DNA of 13,894 nucleotides from Polyrhizophydium stewartii. Its lineage: Eukaryota; Chytridiomycota; Chytridiomycetes; Rhizophydiales. The notes beneath the pieces were generated by a model. The model was not told the origin of the DNA. It saw only the letters and a program-made list of their open reading frames with translations, and did not search any database. The stretch is taken from assembly GCA_027604665.1 (NCBI GenBank), contig JADGIZ010000425.1, positions 1 to 13,894 on the forward strand, read 5' to 3'. Numbering within the stretch: position 1 is the stretch's first letter; every line of letters begins with the position of its first letter. A program made the translations under genes and the position numbers. Below are positions 1 to 10,000 of this stretch, in pieces.

Positions 1-185
1 CCCCGTCCGCCAAAGAGCGAACAACAAACCCAATACATCGTGCCTCGTCCGTAGACGTCTCAGAAGCACCTCATCACAAGTGCCTTGCTGCTGGCACCGT
101 GGGTGCGTTTTCGCACGCTCTTGTGTGCTTGCTTGTGCCCATTTTCTCACGCACTCACTCTACGCCTTTCCCGCCCCGCTTGCAG
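1..185 (+). other. Unresolved 5' segment upstream of the first secure ZNFX1-like exon
   Basis: No secure gene content is seen here. Positions 103-185 look like an intron: a GTGCGT donor at 103, a T/C-rich body and TTGCAG ending at 185. If so, a coding exon could end at 102. The frame that would join (codon beginning at G102, completed by AG at 186-187) is open back to the window start. However, 1-102 is much poorer in G/C at third codon positions than the exon after 186, so it may instead be leader or part of a longer intron. The in-frame ATG at 80 lies immediately before the putative intron and is probably not the true start. Confidence 0.4.
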
Positions 186-3100
186 AGGACCCGCGGTGCG
201 AGCTGGGGACCCTGCTCGCGGCCGAGCCCGATGCTCGTGTGCCGCTCGCCTTCCTGCAGCTCATGCTGCCCACCATCCGCCTGATCCACCAGATCGTCAA
301 CTTCTTCCCTCGTCGCGCCTACGATGAGGACATTGCCTATGCCGTGCGCCGCCTCGATGAGCAACTCCAGTCGCCTGTTCTGACCGATCGCATCTTTGGC
401 AACGACCACGTGCAATTTCCGTTTGACACGCCGTTTGCTTATCGCATTGCCGAGAACGAGCTGCTCCGCCTCGTCAGCATCGTCAACAAGGCGCGCATCG
501 CCGAGGGCCTTGGCGAGCTGCTTGCCGGCCGCGAGCGCGCCAAGCTGCTCGAGCAGCAACGCCCCATGGCCGACCACCCCTGGAGCTTTGCGATCTTCTC
601 GCCGCTCGAGCCCGCCGGGTCGACCAACGTGCACGACAACGACTTTGCGGACATCCAGCGCATCTCGATCCTGCCGACCATGGCCGAGATTATGTCCAAG
701 AAGCAACCGTCGCTGCCGGGCAACTTCCAGGACGTCGCCCAGGCGCACTGGCTGCCGCCCGGCCCGGAGCGGCTGCTCGACACGCACTTTCGGCTGCTGC
801 GTGAGGATCTGATGCGGCCCGTGCGCGAGAACATTGTCGGCTTCTGTCGCTACATCCTCGACCCGCGCTCGCAGCGCAACCGCGGTCTGACGTGGCGCGA
901 TGGCCGCCTGCGCGGTCAAATGGCGCTCGGAGACGATGATGCCGACGGCAGTGTCATTGACCAGGTTCAGATCGACATCAACGTGCACCGCAACGCGCGC
1001 ATCACGGCCTTTGCGACCACGCGACGCCGCGAGTTTGGCGCCGTCGTGACGTTTTCCGGCCCCGAGAGCCTTGACCGCAAGTCGCCTCAGCAGCGCCGCC
1101 AGTACTGGGAGCGCTCTGGCCGCCTCGAGAACGGCATGCTCGTCGCGCTGGTGTTCCGCAAGGACGCGCTGCCGCTGCAGTTATCGCTGCACATTGTCTT
1201 TGGCGTCGTCCTCGAGAAGTCGGTCGAGCGCATGACCATGAACAACGACCGGGTCCAGATCACGATCATGATCCCCGAGCGCTTCATGGACGATGAGCTC
1301 ATGCGCGTTGTGCAGTCTCCCCAGGAGGTCAGCACGGGCTACATCATCGAGGCCAACCAGGTCATGTTCGAGGGATATCGCCCTGTGCTTAACGCGCTCC
1401 AGCAGGTAATGCAGCTGCCTGGTTGTATTGATTTTACTCCGCCAATCGTCGCTGACTCGCGGCTGCTGATCTGGTGACGGCTACAGCTCTCGGCGCACCC
1501 GATGGATTTGCCATTCCGCGAACTGATCTGCCCGAGCGAGCCGCCCGCGCGCGATGCCAAGGGCAAGATGATTGTCCCGTCGCCCATCTACGGCTACGCT
1601 CCAGACCTTGCACTCGAGCTCAGCTTCCTCGCCGGCGCCGGAACAGATGCCAGGATCACGCTCAATCCGACGTCTAGGGAGTCACAGATCCTCGCGATGC
1701 AGCAGCTTCGCCAGAATACGACCCTTGACGAAGGCCAGGCACGCGCACTCATTTCCTCAGTCAGCTCGTCGCTCGCGTGCATTCAAGGTACTGCTGCGCT
1801 GGCTGATGTTGCATTGTTTCCCGTCTGTCCTGCTGACACACAGATCAAGGTCCGCCGGGCACTGGCAAGTCGTATGTCGGCGTTCAGATTGTTCGCACGC
1901 TGCTCATGAACAAGGCTCGCACGACGCCCGACAACCCTATCGTTCTGATCTGCTTCACAAACCACGCCCTTGATCAGTTCGTCTGCCATCTCCTGGACGC
2001 GGGCATCAACAACATTGTCCGCATCGGCAGCCGCGCCTCAGAGCCACGCATCGAGCCGCTGCTGCTGCGCAACGCCGTCGGGAAGCCGCCGATCCCGGGC
2101 CGCATTGCCACGATCTACCGCGAGCTCGAGCAGCACCAGGCCAAGCTAAGGCACCTAAACGCGCTGCTGCTGCCGGGCACACTGAGCTGGAACACGCTCG
2201 CGCCGTATCTGAAGGAGTACAACCCGACCCAGTACGGCTCGTTTGACGAGGTCGTGCAGGAGCTCAAGGACGAGAAGGACGACGACTTCAAGACTGTCGG
2301 CAAGCATAACAAGCCCGAGAAGCGCGACATCCTCGAAATGTGGATCGCGGGCTACAACCTCGAGAAGCGTCCTGCGCCCGCAAGCAGCCTCAAGGAGCAG
2401 CTGAGCCAAGATTTAAGCGAAATGGAGATTGGCAGCGATGACGAGATGGAGTTTAGCGACATTGCATCCGACCTCGAGGACATGACTGTGGCAAGCGACG
2501 ACGCCGATGTTAGCGACATGGAGCTCGTGCGCATGATTGGCCGACGTGACTCGAAGCTTGAGTTCGACCGCGGCATCGGGAGCCAGCACAGGCAGCCGCA
2601 GCAGCCGCCCAAGAAGTCGGACCGTCGTGCATCTCGGCAAATCCCGGAGCCAGAGCCGGAGCCAGAGCCAGAGCCTGCGCGCTCGCTCGAGGAGCTGCAG
2701 AACGAAACAAATGTGTGGTACATGACCGTCGAGGAGCGAAACATCATGTACCACCATTGGTGCACGATTGTGCCGCGCATCAACATGGATCAGATCCGCG
2801 AGCTGCAGAACAAGATCGAGCAGCTCAACATGCGTCTCGACGACATCCATCAGGACCACCAGGCGGCAGTGTTGCGCAAGCAGCAGATTGTCGCCGCCAC
2901 CACGACCGGCGCGGCAAAGTACCACAAGCTGCTCCAGTCGATTCAGGCTAAGATCATTGTGTGCGAGGAAGCCGGCGAGGTGATCCTGTTCGCGGGAATG
3001 CCTGAGCAATGCAGCCAAGCTGACACTCGCATGCAATGCAGGTGCTCGAGGCCCACACGCTCGCTTCGCTAAATGCAAACTTGCAGCAGCTCATACTGAT

Positions 3101-6100
3101 TGGGTAAGCCGGCCTTTCGATGCGTCAGATCGCTGCCATTCGCATGTGGATGCACAGCCTGGCTGACACATGCTCGTCTGCAGCGACCACCAGCAGCTGC
3201 GCGCTCGCGTGGCGACGCATGCACTCAGCAGCGAGAGCATCGAGGGACAGAAATACCGGCTCGATGTCTCGCTGTTCGAGCGCCTGCAGGAGCCGCAAAT
3301 GAGCTTCCCGCTCAGCACGCTCGACCGCCAGCGCCGCATGCGGCCTGACATTGCCGACTTTGTGCGCAAGACGCTCTATCCAAAGCTCGAGGATGCCGAG
3401 GCCGTACTGCACTATCCGGACGTCAGCGGCGTGCGGCGCAACGTGTTCTTCTTTGACCACAACAACCCCGAGGACCAGCACGGAAGCGCGACGGTCAAGG
3501 TCCACTCGCACTCGAACGAGTTTGAGGCACGGTTCTCGGTCGAGTTCCTCAAGTTCCTGCTCAACCAGGGCTACTCGCCGTCGGATATTGTCATCCTGAC
3601 GCCCTACGTCGGCCAGCTGCTCAAGATCCGCGACATGCTCAGCCGCGAGATGATGATCTTCATCTCAGAGAAGGACGTTGCGCAGATCAAGGAGGTTGTT
3701 GACGACGACGAGCTTCTGGGCGACGACCAGCCGACCGCCGATGCCGCGCAGGCAGCGCAGGCTCTCGGCGCTGGAGCGAACACGGGCTTATTCTTTGGCT
3801 CGCGCGACGGCAAGATGGCTGTTGTCGCTGAGCGCGTTGGGCTCGGCAAGGCTGTGCGCGTTTCGACGATTGACAACTTCCAGGGCGAGGAGGCCAAGAT
3901 CGTGCTTATCTCGCTCGTGCGCAATACGGCGCATAGGAACGAGACGATTGGATTTCTGCGCACGTCGAACCGCATCAATGTACTGCTGTCGCGCGCCAAG
4001 GAGGGCATGTTTGTTCTCGGCAACCAGATGCTGCTTCGCAGCAAATCCAAGATGTGGAGCCAAGTCCTCGACATCTTCCTCGAGAAGGACTCGATCGGCC
4101 CGCACCTGCCCATCTTTTGTCGCAAGCACCCACAGAACACATGCGTCGTGTCGTCGCCGCGCGGCTTCGAGCAGTTTGCGCCGAACGGCGGTTGCACTCA
4201 GCCGTGCCAGGCCAAGCTGCACGACTGCGGCCACATCTGCCCGCTTCGGTGCCACCCGAACAACGAAGAGCACCGCGGCATCTACTGCCACGAGCCATGC
4301 ATGCGGCTGCACTCGCCGTGCAACCATCCGTGCCCGAAGCGTTGCGGCGACATTTGCGGCGATTGCCAGGTCAAGGTCGACGGCGTGCCGCACCCGCGAT
4401 GCGGCCACACGCTCCCACCCATCCACTGCCACGTCGCCAACGATGAGCAGAAGCTCCTGAACGTCGTCTGCATTCAGATGGTCTCCAAGACGCTGCTGTG
4501 CGGCCACAGCGCCGTGATGCCCTGCTCGAGCGACGCCACCAGGGCCGCCTGCAAAGCGCAATGCAACGACACTCTCGAGTGCGGCCACAAGTGCTCGTAC
4601 AAGTGCGGCGAATGCGTGCAGTTTGTCCGCAAGCGCGACTCGCCCGACTTTGACAAGACTGTGCGCCACAGCCCGTGCCGCCAGGCGTGCAGCGTGACGC
4701 TCCCTTGCAACCACATCTGCAAGCAGGCCTGCAGCAAGCACAGCTCTAGCGGCGCGTGCCCACCATGCGAGTCGCGGTGCGAGATCATGTCGTGCGATCA
4801 CGGCATCTGCACGCACAAGTGCGGCGACACCTGCGAGCCGTGCCTGGGCCGGTGCAAGTGGGAGTGCGAGCACCAAGGGCCGTGCCCGCTGCCTTGCGGC
4901 GCGCCGTGCATCCGCCTGCCCTGTGACCAGCGGTGTGACAAGATCCTCGGATGCGGCCATCGCTGCCCATCTGTCTGCGGCGAGCCTTGCCCTGACCAGA
5001 CGTTCTGCCAGATCTGCGCGCCAGAGAGCATCAAGACGCAGCAGTCGGACATGGTGCTGTTCTCCGAGTACCACGAGATCAATCTCGACGAGGATCCCGT
5101 GATTGTCCTCCGGTGCGGCCACGTCTTCAGCATCTCGACGCTCGACGGCATTGTCGGCATGGACACGGTCTACTCGACGGATGCTGCCACGGGGGTCCGT
5201 CATCTGCTGCCGCTCCCGACCGACTTTGCCAAGCTGCCGACCTGCCCCATGTGCCGCGCGCGCATCAGTCGCGTGCGTCGTTACGGCCGCATCATCAACC
5301 TCAGCGCAGTGCGGCTCGCGGAGCGCATCTGGATCTCGGAGATGTCGCAGACCTCGGCGGATCTTTCGGCAAAGCTCGCCAAGGTTGTCAACGATTGCGA
5401 CACGTACGGCAAGGAGACAGTCGCCAACCTCAATTCGCGTTTCGCGGCAAACGCGGTCAAGGAAGCGCCGGTGGTCCTCAAGAAGGCCAAGAGGCGCATC
5501 ACGGCCAACTTCGCGGACATCCGCCGGCACATCACGCCGTTCAGGGACATGTCTGGCCGCTCGCCGAACCGCAAGATCTACGAGGCTTCCATCTCGTTCC
5601 TCACCAAGTTCGAGTCGAACCCGACGCTGTTTGACATGGTCAACCTGTCGATGCCGCGGCCCAACTGGCGGTTCCTGCGCGAGTCGGTGATCTTGCTGGC
5701 GCAATGCCTGACGGCAGAGTGCCGCACGATCACGCGCTTTGCGATTGATCTCAAGGAGACGCTCGGCAATATCGCCAACGGCCTTGACCATCACGCCATG
5801 TCGTGCATCAACAGCGCGCTGGCCCAGCTGCGCAAGACGATGAAGAACGCTCCGTCGACAGTCAATCTTGGCCGCAAGGATCTCTCGGCGTGCGAGCTGG
5901 ACATGACGTTCTTTGAGGCCGCAGCTGAGCATATCCGCGCGAGCTACGCATTCAAAAAGTTGAAGCAGGAGGAGGGAATCAAGAGCGCCAGGGACCTTGC
6001 GGCCGAGTGGGACAAGTTCAAGGAAATGATGCCTGATTCGTTCCGAACCAAGCACCAACAGCGAATCGACGCATTCCAGGGCAAGCTTGAGGAGATGAAG

Positions 6101-6404
6101 CAAACGATCTCCCTTGCCGACGTGAGGATGGTTGTTACGGTGATGCTGGCTCGATTTTCTGCCCATGGTCACTGGTACTCCTGCCCGAATGGACATCCTG
6201 TGAGTGCCAGTCTCTGGTTTTCTGATCCTTAATGGCTGCTTGCTGACGCTGGCTTGGATGATCCTCTGCCAGTATGTCATCGACAACTGCGGAGGAGCCG
6301 TGATGACAAGCCGCTGCCTCGAGTGCGGTGCTCCAGTTGGCGGAACCGGCTACTCCCTGGCCGCAAACAACAGGCGATTTAACCCTGAAAGCCTGCTCCA
6401 GTAA
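186..6404 (+). CDS. ZNFX1-type protein: SF1 RNA helicase with NFX1 zinc-finger array and RZ-type finger (5' partial)
   Basis: Exons: 186-1405, 1487-1787, 1850-2979, 3042-3103, 3184-6199, 6273-6404, giving 1,952 residues counted from the first full codon at 188. The start is missing: related proteins have more sequence before the conserved stretch where this begins. Domains in order: a helical N-terminal region; an SF1/UPF1-like helicase with Walker A GPPGTGKS (507-514, assembled across an intron), motif II as EEAGE (879-883), GDHQQLR (904-910, also across an intron), QRRMRP (about 953), STIDNFQGEE (1131-1140) and NVLLSRAKEG (1169-1178); an NFX1-type array of CGHxC-like Cys/His repeats (about 1216-1520); a RING-like stretch (C1548 to C1591/C1594); and a C-terminal RZ finger with C1904, H1908, C1924 and C1927. 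A long insert with acidic and Pro-Glu tracts separates motifs I and II. Family members act in small-RNA silencing and as RNA sensors; that role here is inferred. All five introns contain GCTGAC. The second intron ends in AAG. Confidence 0.93.
1788..1849 (+). other. Intron with tandem in-frame acceptors just before Walker A
   Basis: The donor is GTACTG. GCTGAC at 1832-1837 is the likely branch point. Two acceptors lie 6 nt apart: CAG ending at 1843 and AAG ending at 1849. The AAG site yields the canonical IQGPPGTGKS; the CAG site would add Asp-Gln in front of GPPGTGKS. The CAG is only 7 nt from the branch adenosine, so I favour AAG. Confidence 0.7.
2644..2676 (+). repeat. Pro-Glu dipeptide repeat (imperfect 6-nt repeat) in the helicase insert
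   Basis: CCR-GAG codons alternate to encode (Pro-Glu)5-Pro. The tract lies in the insert between helicase motifs I and II, downstream of an Asp/Glu/Ser-rich stretch encoded around 2410-2525. It probably marks a flexible charged loop. Confidence 0.85.
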
Positions 6405-6500
6405 GCGGCGACCCCCCCCCCATTTGCGTATCATTGCCGCCGAATGAAGTGTTGATGCCATGCGACCCGAGCGACATCTGCACGCCGGCGAGTTTCCCCG
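6405..6500 (+). promoter_or_regulatory. 96-bp intergenic spacer (3' end of ZNFX1-like gene, promoter of small gene)
   Basis: This short gap must hold the terminator region of the upstream gene and the promoter and leader of the next. It contains a run of ten C at 6412-6421 and several out-of-frame ATGs (for example near 6444). I recognise no TATA box or polyadenylation hexamer. Confidence 0.5.
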
Positions 6501-7012
6501 ATGGCCATCGACGACCAGCGCGCGGCGGACGCCGTTGATGCGCTGCGCGCTGCAGGCGAGACGCTCTTTGACCGCATGTGAGCTGCGGGCGAGTACGGCC
6601 GACCTCGTGCACGCGCTCTGACTCCACCCCTCCCAACAGCCAGAGCTCGCTGTCGGGGCCATCGACGCCCGTCGCCGCCGCCGACATCGAGGCGGTCCTC
6701 GAGCAGCTTCGCCAGACCCGCGCGCTGCTGAAGCAGACGCACCTGGACGCCCTCGACCCGGCGCTGGTGCCGGCGAGTTTGGGCGGCGCAGGGGCGGCAG
6801 CGACCGAGGCCCCGGCCCCGCCCGTCGACGTGCAGGCCGTGCTTGCCGAGACCGAGGGCCAGCTCGCGGCGTTGCGGGCCACGACAACCGCCGCGGCGCA
6901 GGTCGCCCGTGTGCGCCAGGGAGCGGCGGCAGCAGCGACTGCCGGCGCCATGCCCCCGCCTGCGGTGCCGGCTTATCCGCGGGCAGGATCCGTGGCCTCG
7001 ACGCCTCGGTAG
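6501..7012 (+). CDS. Small unrecognised helical, Ala-rich protein (149 aa, two exons)
   Basis: Exons: 6501-6577 and 6640-7012. The 62-nt intron has a GTGAGC donor, a CTGAC branch motif and an ACAG acceptor, and it joins AT to C to make an Ile codon. The product starts MAIDDQRAADAVDALRAAGE. Residues about 5-55 look like two amphipathic helices separated by a short Ser/Pro/Gly linker. A second likely helix lies near residues 85-115, and the tail is Ala/Pro/Ser-rich. No catalytic motif, signal peptide or membrane segment is seen. The architecture would fit a small coiled-coil subunit of a larger complex, but I do not recognise the family and assign no function. The start at 6501 is the only ATG that gives the conserved-looking first helix in frame with exon 2. 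The gene converges on importin-9, with 15 nt between stop codons. Confidence 0.7.
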
Positions 7013-7027
7013 AGCACACTTCATTCC

Positions 7028-10000
7028 TCACTGCTGCTGCTGCTGTTGCTGCTGCTGCTGGGGCGCCGACAGGATCGCATGCAGGCGCTGCTGCTCGGCC
7101 GAGTTGAGCGAGCCAGCGAGGGCGTTGAAGCCCGCGGGGTTGTGTGCGGCAGCGTCCCGCACAAACTGCTCGATAAAGACTCTGAGATCGAGGTGGAACA
7201 CCGGATCGGCAGCGACGTCGGCGTCGTCGGCCTCGTCCTCGTCCTCGTCGTCGCCCGTGGTGAACATGAAGTCTGCGGGCGATGCGTCAGTCACGCCACC
7301 ATCTGAAGCTCGAGGAGGATCCAGCACTTGCTCACCACTCAGAAGCGAAAAGTCGAACCCGGCCTTGCCGCCGCCATTGTCCTCGTCGTCCCAGTCCTCG
7401 TCGTCAATGTCCTCGCCATCGTCCAGATCGTGATCGTCATCGTCATCCTCGTCCCAGTCGCCGTGCTCGTCCAGAATGTGCTCGTCGGGCATCTTGCTCT
7501 TGGGCTTGCGGTTCTGCAGCTCAATCTGGTGCTTGTGCTCGCGGAGCAGTAACTGCAGCGCCTTGGCACGGAACGTCACCGACGTGTACTGGTCCGGGGC
7601 TGCGGTCGGTGTCAGCACGCACGCCACGCACCACGCATCCCCTCGAGCGCTGCTCACCCGTCTTGGACATGGAGCGAGTCAGTCGCTCTGCACAGAAAGC
7701 GAATCAGCATTCCTCTTCCAGATCGGCGGGAGATCAAACAACCAGAACACCCACTCTGCTCCGCGGGCGGCACAATCAGGTCGCCGCGAACCTCGAGCGT
7801 GTCGAGGCGAGGGTTCGCACTCGACAGAAGCTTGGCAAGCGCCGTGCAGCTGCCGTGCCGAGCAGGCCCGTGCGTCAGTCCATCTCGCAGCGGGCGTCTT
7901 CCAATCGGGTCGCGCAAAGCCAGCACACTGGCGCACCTGATCTTGTTGGCGTAAGCGCCATGGAAGTCCTGGAAGTTGTCGCACCACGCATTGACCAAGA
8001 TCGAGAGTCCGTCCTTGCCATTGACAGTGCACTCGCACAGGAACTGCACCACGGTCTCCGTCTGCGCCTGGATTAGGTGGGCGAACACAATCACGAGCGT
8101 CTGCACAAAGGTGGGCATGCGCGCCGACTCGAGGCGGCGCACGACGGCGTGTAGCAGCTCGGGCAGGACCGGCAGCAGGGCATCGCCGCTCTGAGGCCAC
8201 ATGTCGATGCGGTTCGTCGTGTCAGCGGGACTCAAGATACTGGTGCAAAAGCAGGCCCGAAGTCTTGCCTTTTGGATCAGCTTGGTGACGAGCTCGCCGA
8301 CAAACACCGCGGCCGACTCGCTCTGAGCCGGATCGAGAAGCTTGGCGATAAAGCGCATGGTGTACTCGATGCCCGACGTCGTGCCATCGGTCCTTGAGCC
8401 AAGTCAGCTCAAGCCAACGAGTTATCCTGGCGTAGGGGCAGAAACAGACATACCAGGCAGAGAGACCAGCAAAGTCGCGCTGGACAAGCAGCTTGATGAC
8501 CTCGCCGCCGTTCTGGAGCAAGGCGCTGTCGCCGGCAACCAAAACAAGATGCACGGTGCGCGGGAACAGCTCAGTAACGTAGATGCTCGGGAACGGGTCG
8601 GGGACCTTTCGCAGCATGGTCTCGATGAGGGTGAGAGTTGTCTGCGCCAGGAATGCACGTCTGTAAGCCGCCGTCCATGATGGCCAACGCCCCAACTGGC
8701 AATCCTTACAGCCACCGTCTCGGGCGACTGCTGCAGGGTCTCTTGGCTGATTCCCTTGGCGAGGTGTGGCAGCATGCGCTCCTGGAACGCAGTTGATTTG
8801 CTGGCCGCCATGGTTGAAATCAGATCCTGAATCGTGTCGATCATGACCAAGTCTGGCGAGCAGGAGCGTCAACCAGCCCAGACTTTGCGCAGGAAAACAA
8901 GTGCACGCAAGAGCGACATCGTCCGTGTCAGATCTCACCGCTCGCGGCGCGCGACATGACGTCGAGCACGAGCGTCGAGATGGCGTGCTCGAAGCTGTCC
9001 GTCACGGCTTGGTCGATCTGCGCTGGATGCGTCAGCATCAGGGGCTGCACGGTTTGCATCCACCCTCTGGCTTGCCTTGACGACAAAGACAAGCGTCTCC
9101 ATAAGAAGCGCCAGAGAGTCGTCCGAGGCCGATGGAGAGAGGGCAATGATTCCCTGGATGATCTGCGCCTGGTAAGGGGCAAGCTCGGCCTGAGGCATGG
9201 TCGATGCAAATCTGGAAAGCGACCACAAGCAGAGTCAGCGGCTGCATGCGAGTTAGAGCGGTAGAAGCGAAACTCACTTTCGGATGGCCTTGAGCGCACA
9301 GACGCGCACCGCAGCCTCGACGCCGTCCTGGCTGACGGCCATGACTGCACCTTGCACATAGTCAGAGACAAGCTGCTTGGGCAGGACCTCGGCAAACTGG
9401 CTCGCAAACCACAGGGCACGGCCCTGCAGGAAGGGATGTCCTGCCATCATGCATTCCGCCACGCCGCGCCAGCCACCGTCGTCAGCACTGAACAAGATGC
9501 GTGGTGCAATGCAAGGAGCCGCGACGTACCGAACGAGCCCATGGCCTTGAGCACAACGTGGTTGAAGAGCCCGCCAATGTCGTAGCTCAGCTTGCCCTCC
9601 TGGATCTCGTCGACGAGCTCGACTTGAGCGCGGCCAAGTGCAAGCAAGGCGGCCTCGGTGCCCTTCCACCAAGAATGCACGCCAGCGTCGTGCGCCTGCT
9701 GGCACTGCTGGAACATTTGCGTCGTTGCCTCGCACAGCGCAGCGAGAGACTCGTGGCGGTACGAGTCGATGAGCGTCTTTGCAAGCTGTCAGCACGATGC
9801 AAACCAGAGACCGCCCGCACGACGGCAAGGCGGTGACGCACGATGAAGATCTCTTCAATGGCAACGCGCATGTTGAAAGTGAGCGTTTCGTCCTCGTCGT
9901 CCTGGATGAATTGGTTCATGTCACGGGCCCAGTTGATCTCCTGTATGCGCGGATGCATAGGTGCAGCACAAACGGGTCAGCGATGCTCGCATGCCGTGTG

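Noticed and set aside
155..988. 277-codon minus-strand frame at the left end
   Set aside because: Antisense of the first ZNFX1-like exon in a GC-rich region; no recognisable family.
80..1477. ATG at 80 as the start of the ZNFX1-like protein
   Set aside because: The first 35 residues would come from sequence with an intron-like donor, T/C-rich body and acceptor (103-185), and the family has more protein upstream. The end at 1477 is also only read-through into the intron beginning at 1406.
3788..6286. 832-codon open frame on the minus strand opposite the ZNFX1-like gene
   Set aside because: It lies antisense to an exon with clear helicase and zinc-finger motifs. High G/C at third positions suppresses stops in this antisense frame, and its Arg/Ala/Val-rich product has no recognisable domain.
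7282..8076. 264-codon plus-strand frame over the importin-9 3' half
   Set aside because: Antisense to conserved importin exons and crossing several of its introns; Arg/Ser/Thr-rich with no domain.
9018..9075. GC-AG alternative donor (AAG|GCAAGC) for the 46-nt importin intron
   Set aside because: It would delete four residues (Ala-Ser-Gln-Arg). The GT donor at 9063 keeps exact length agreement with remembered importin-9.
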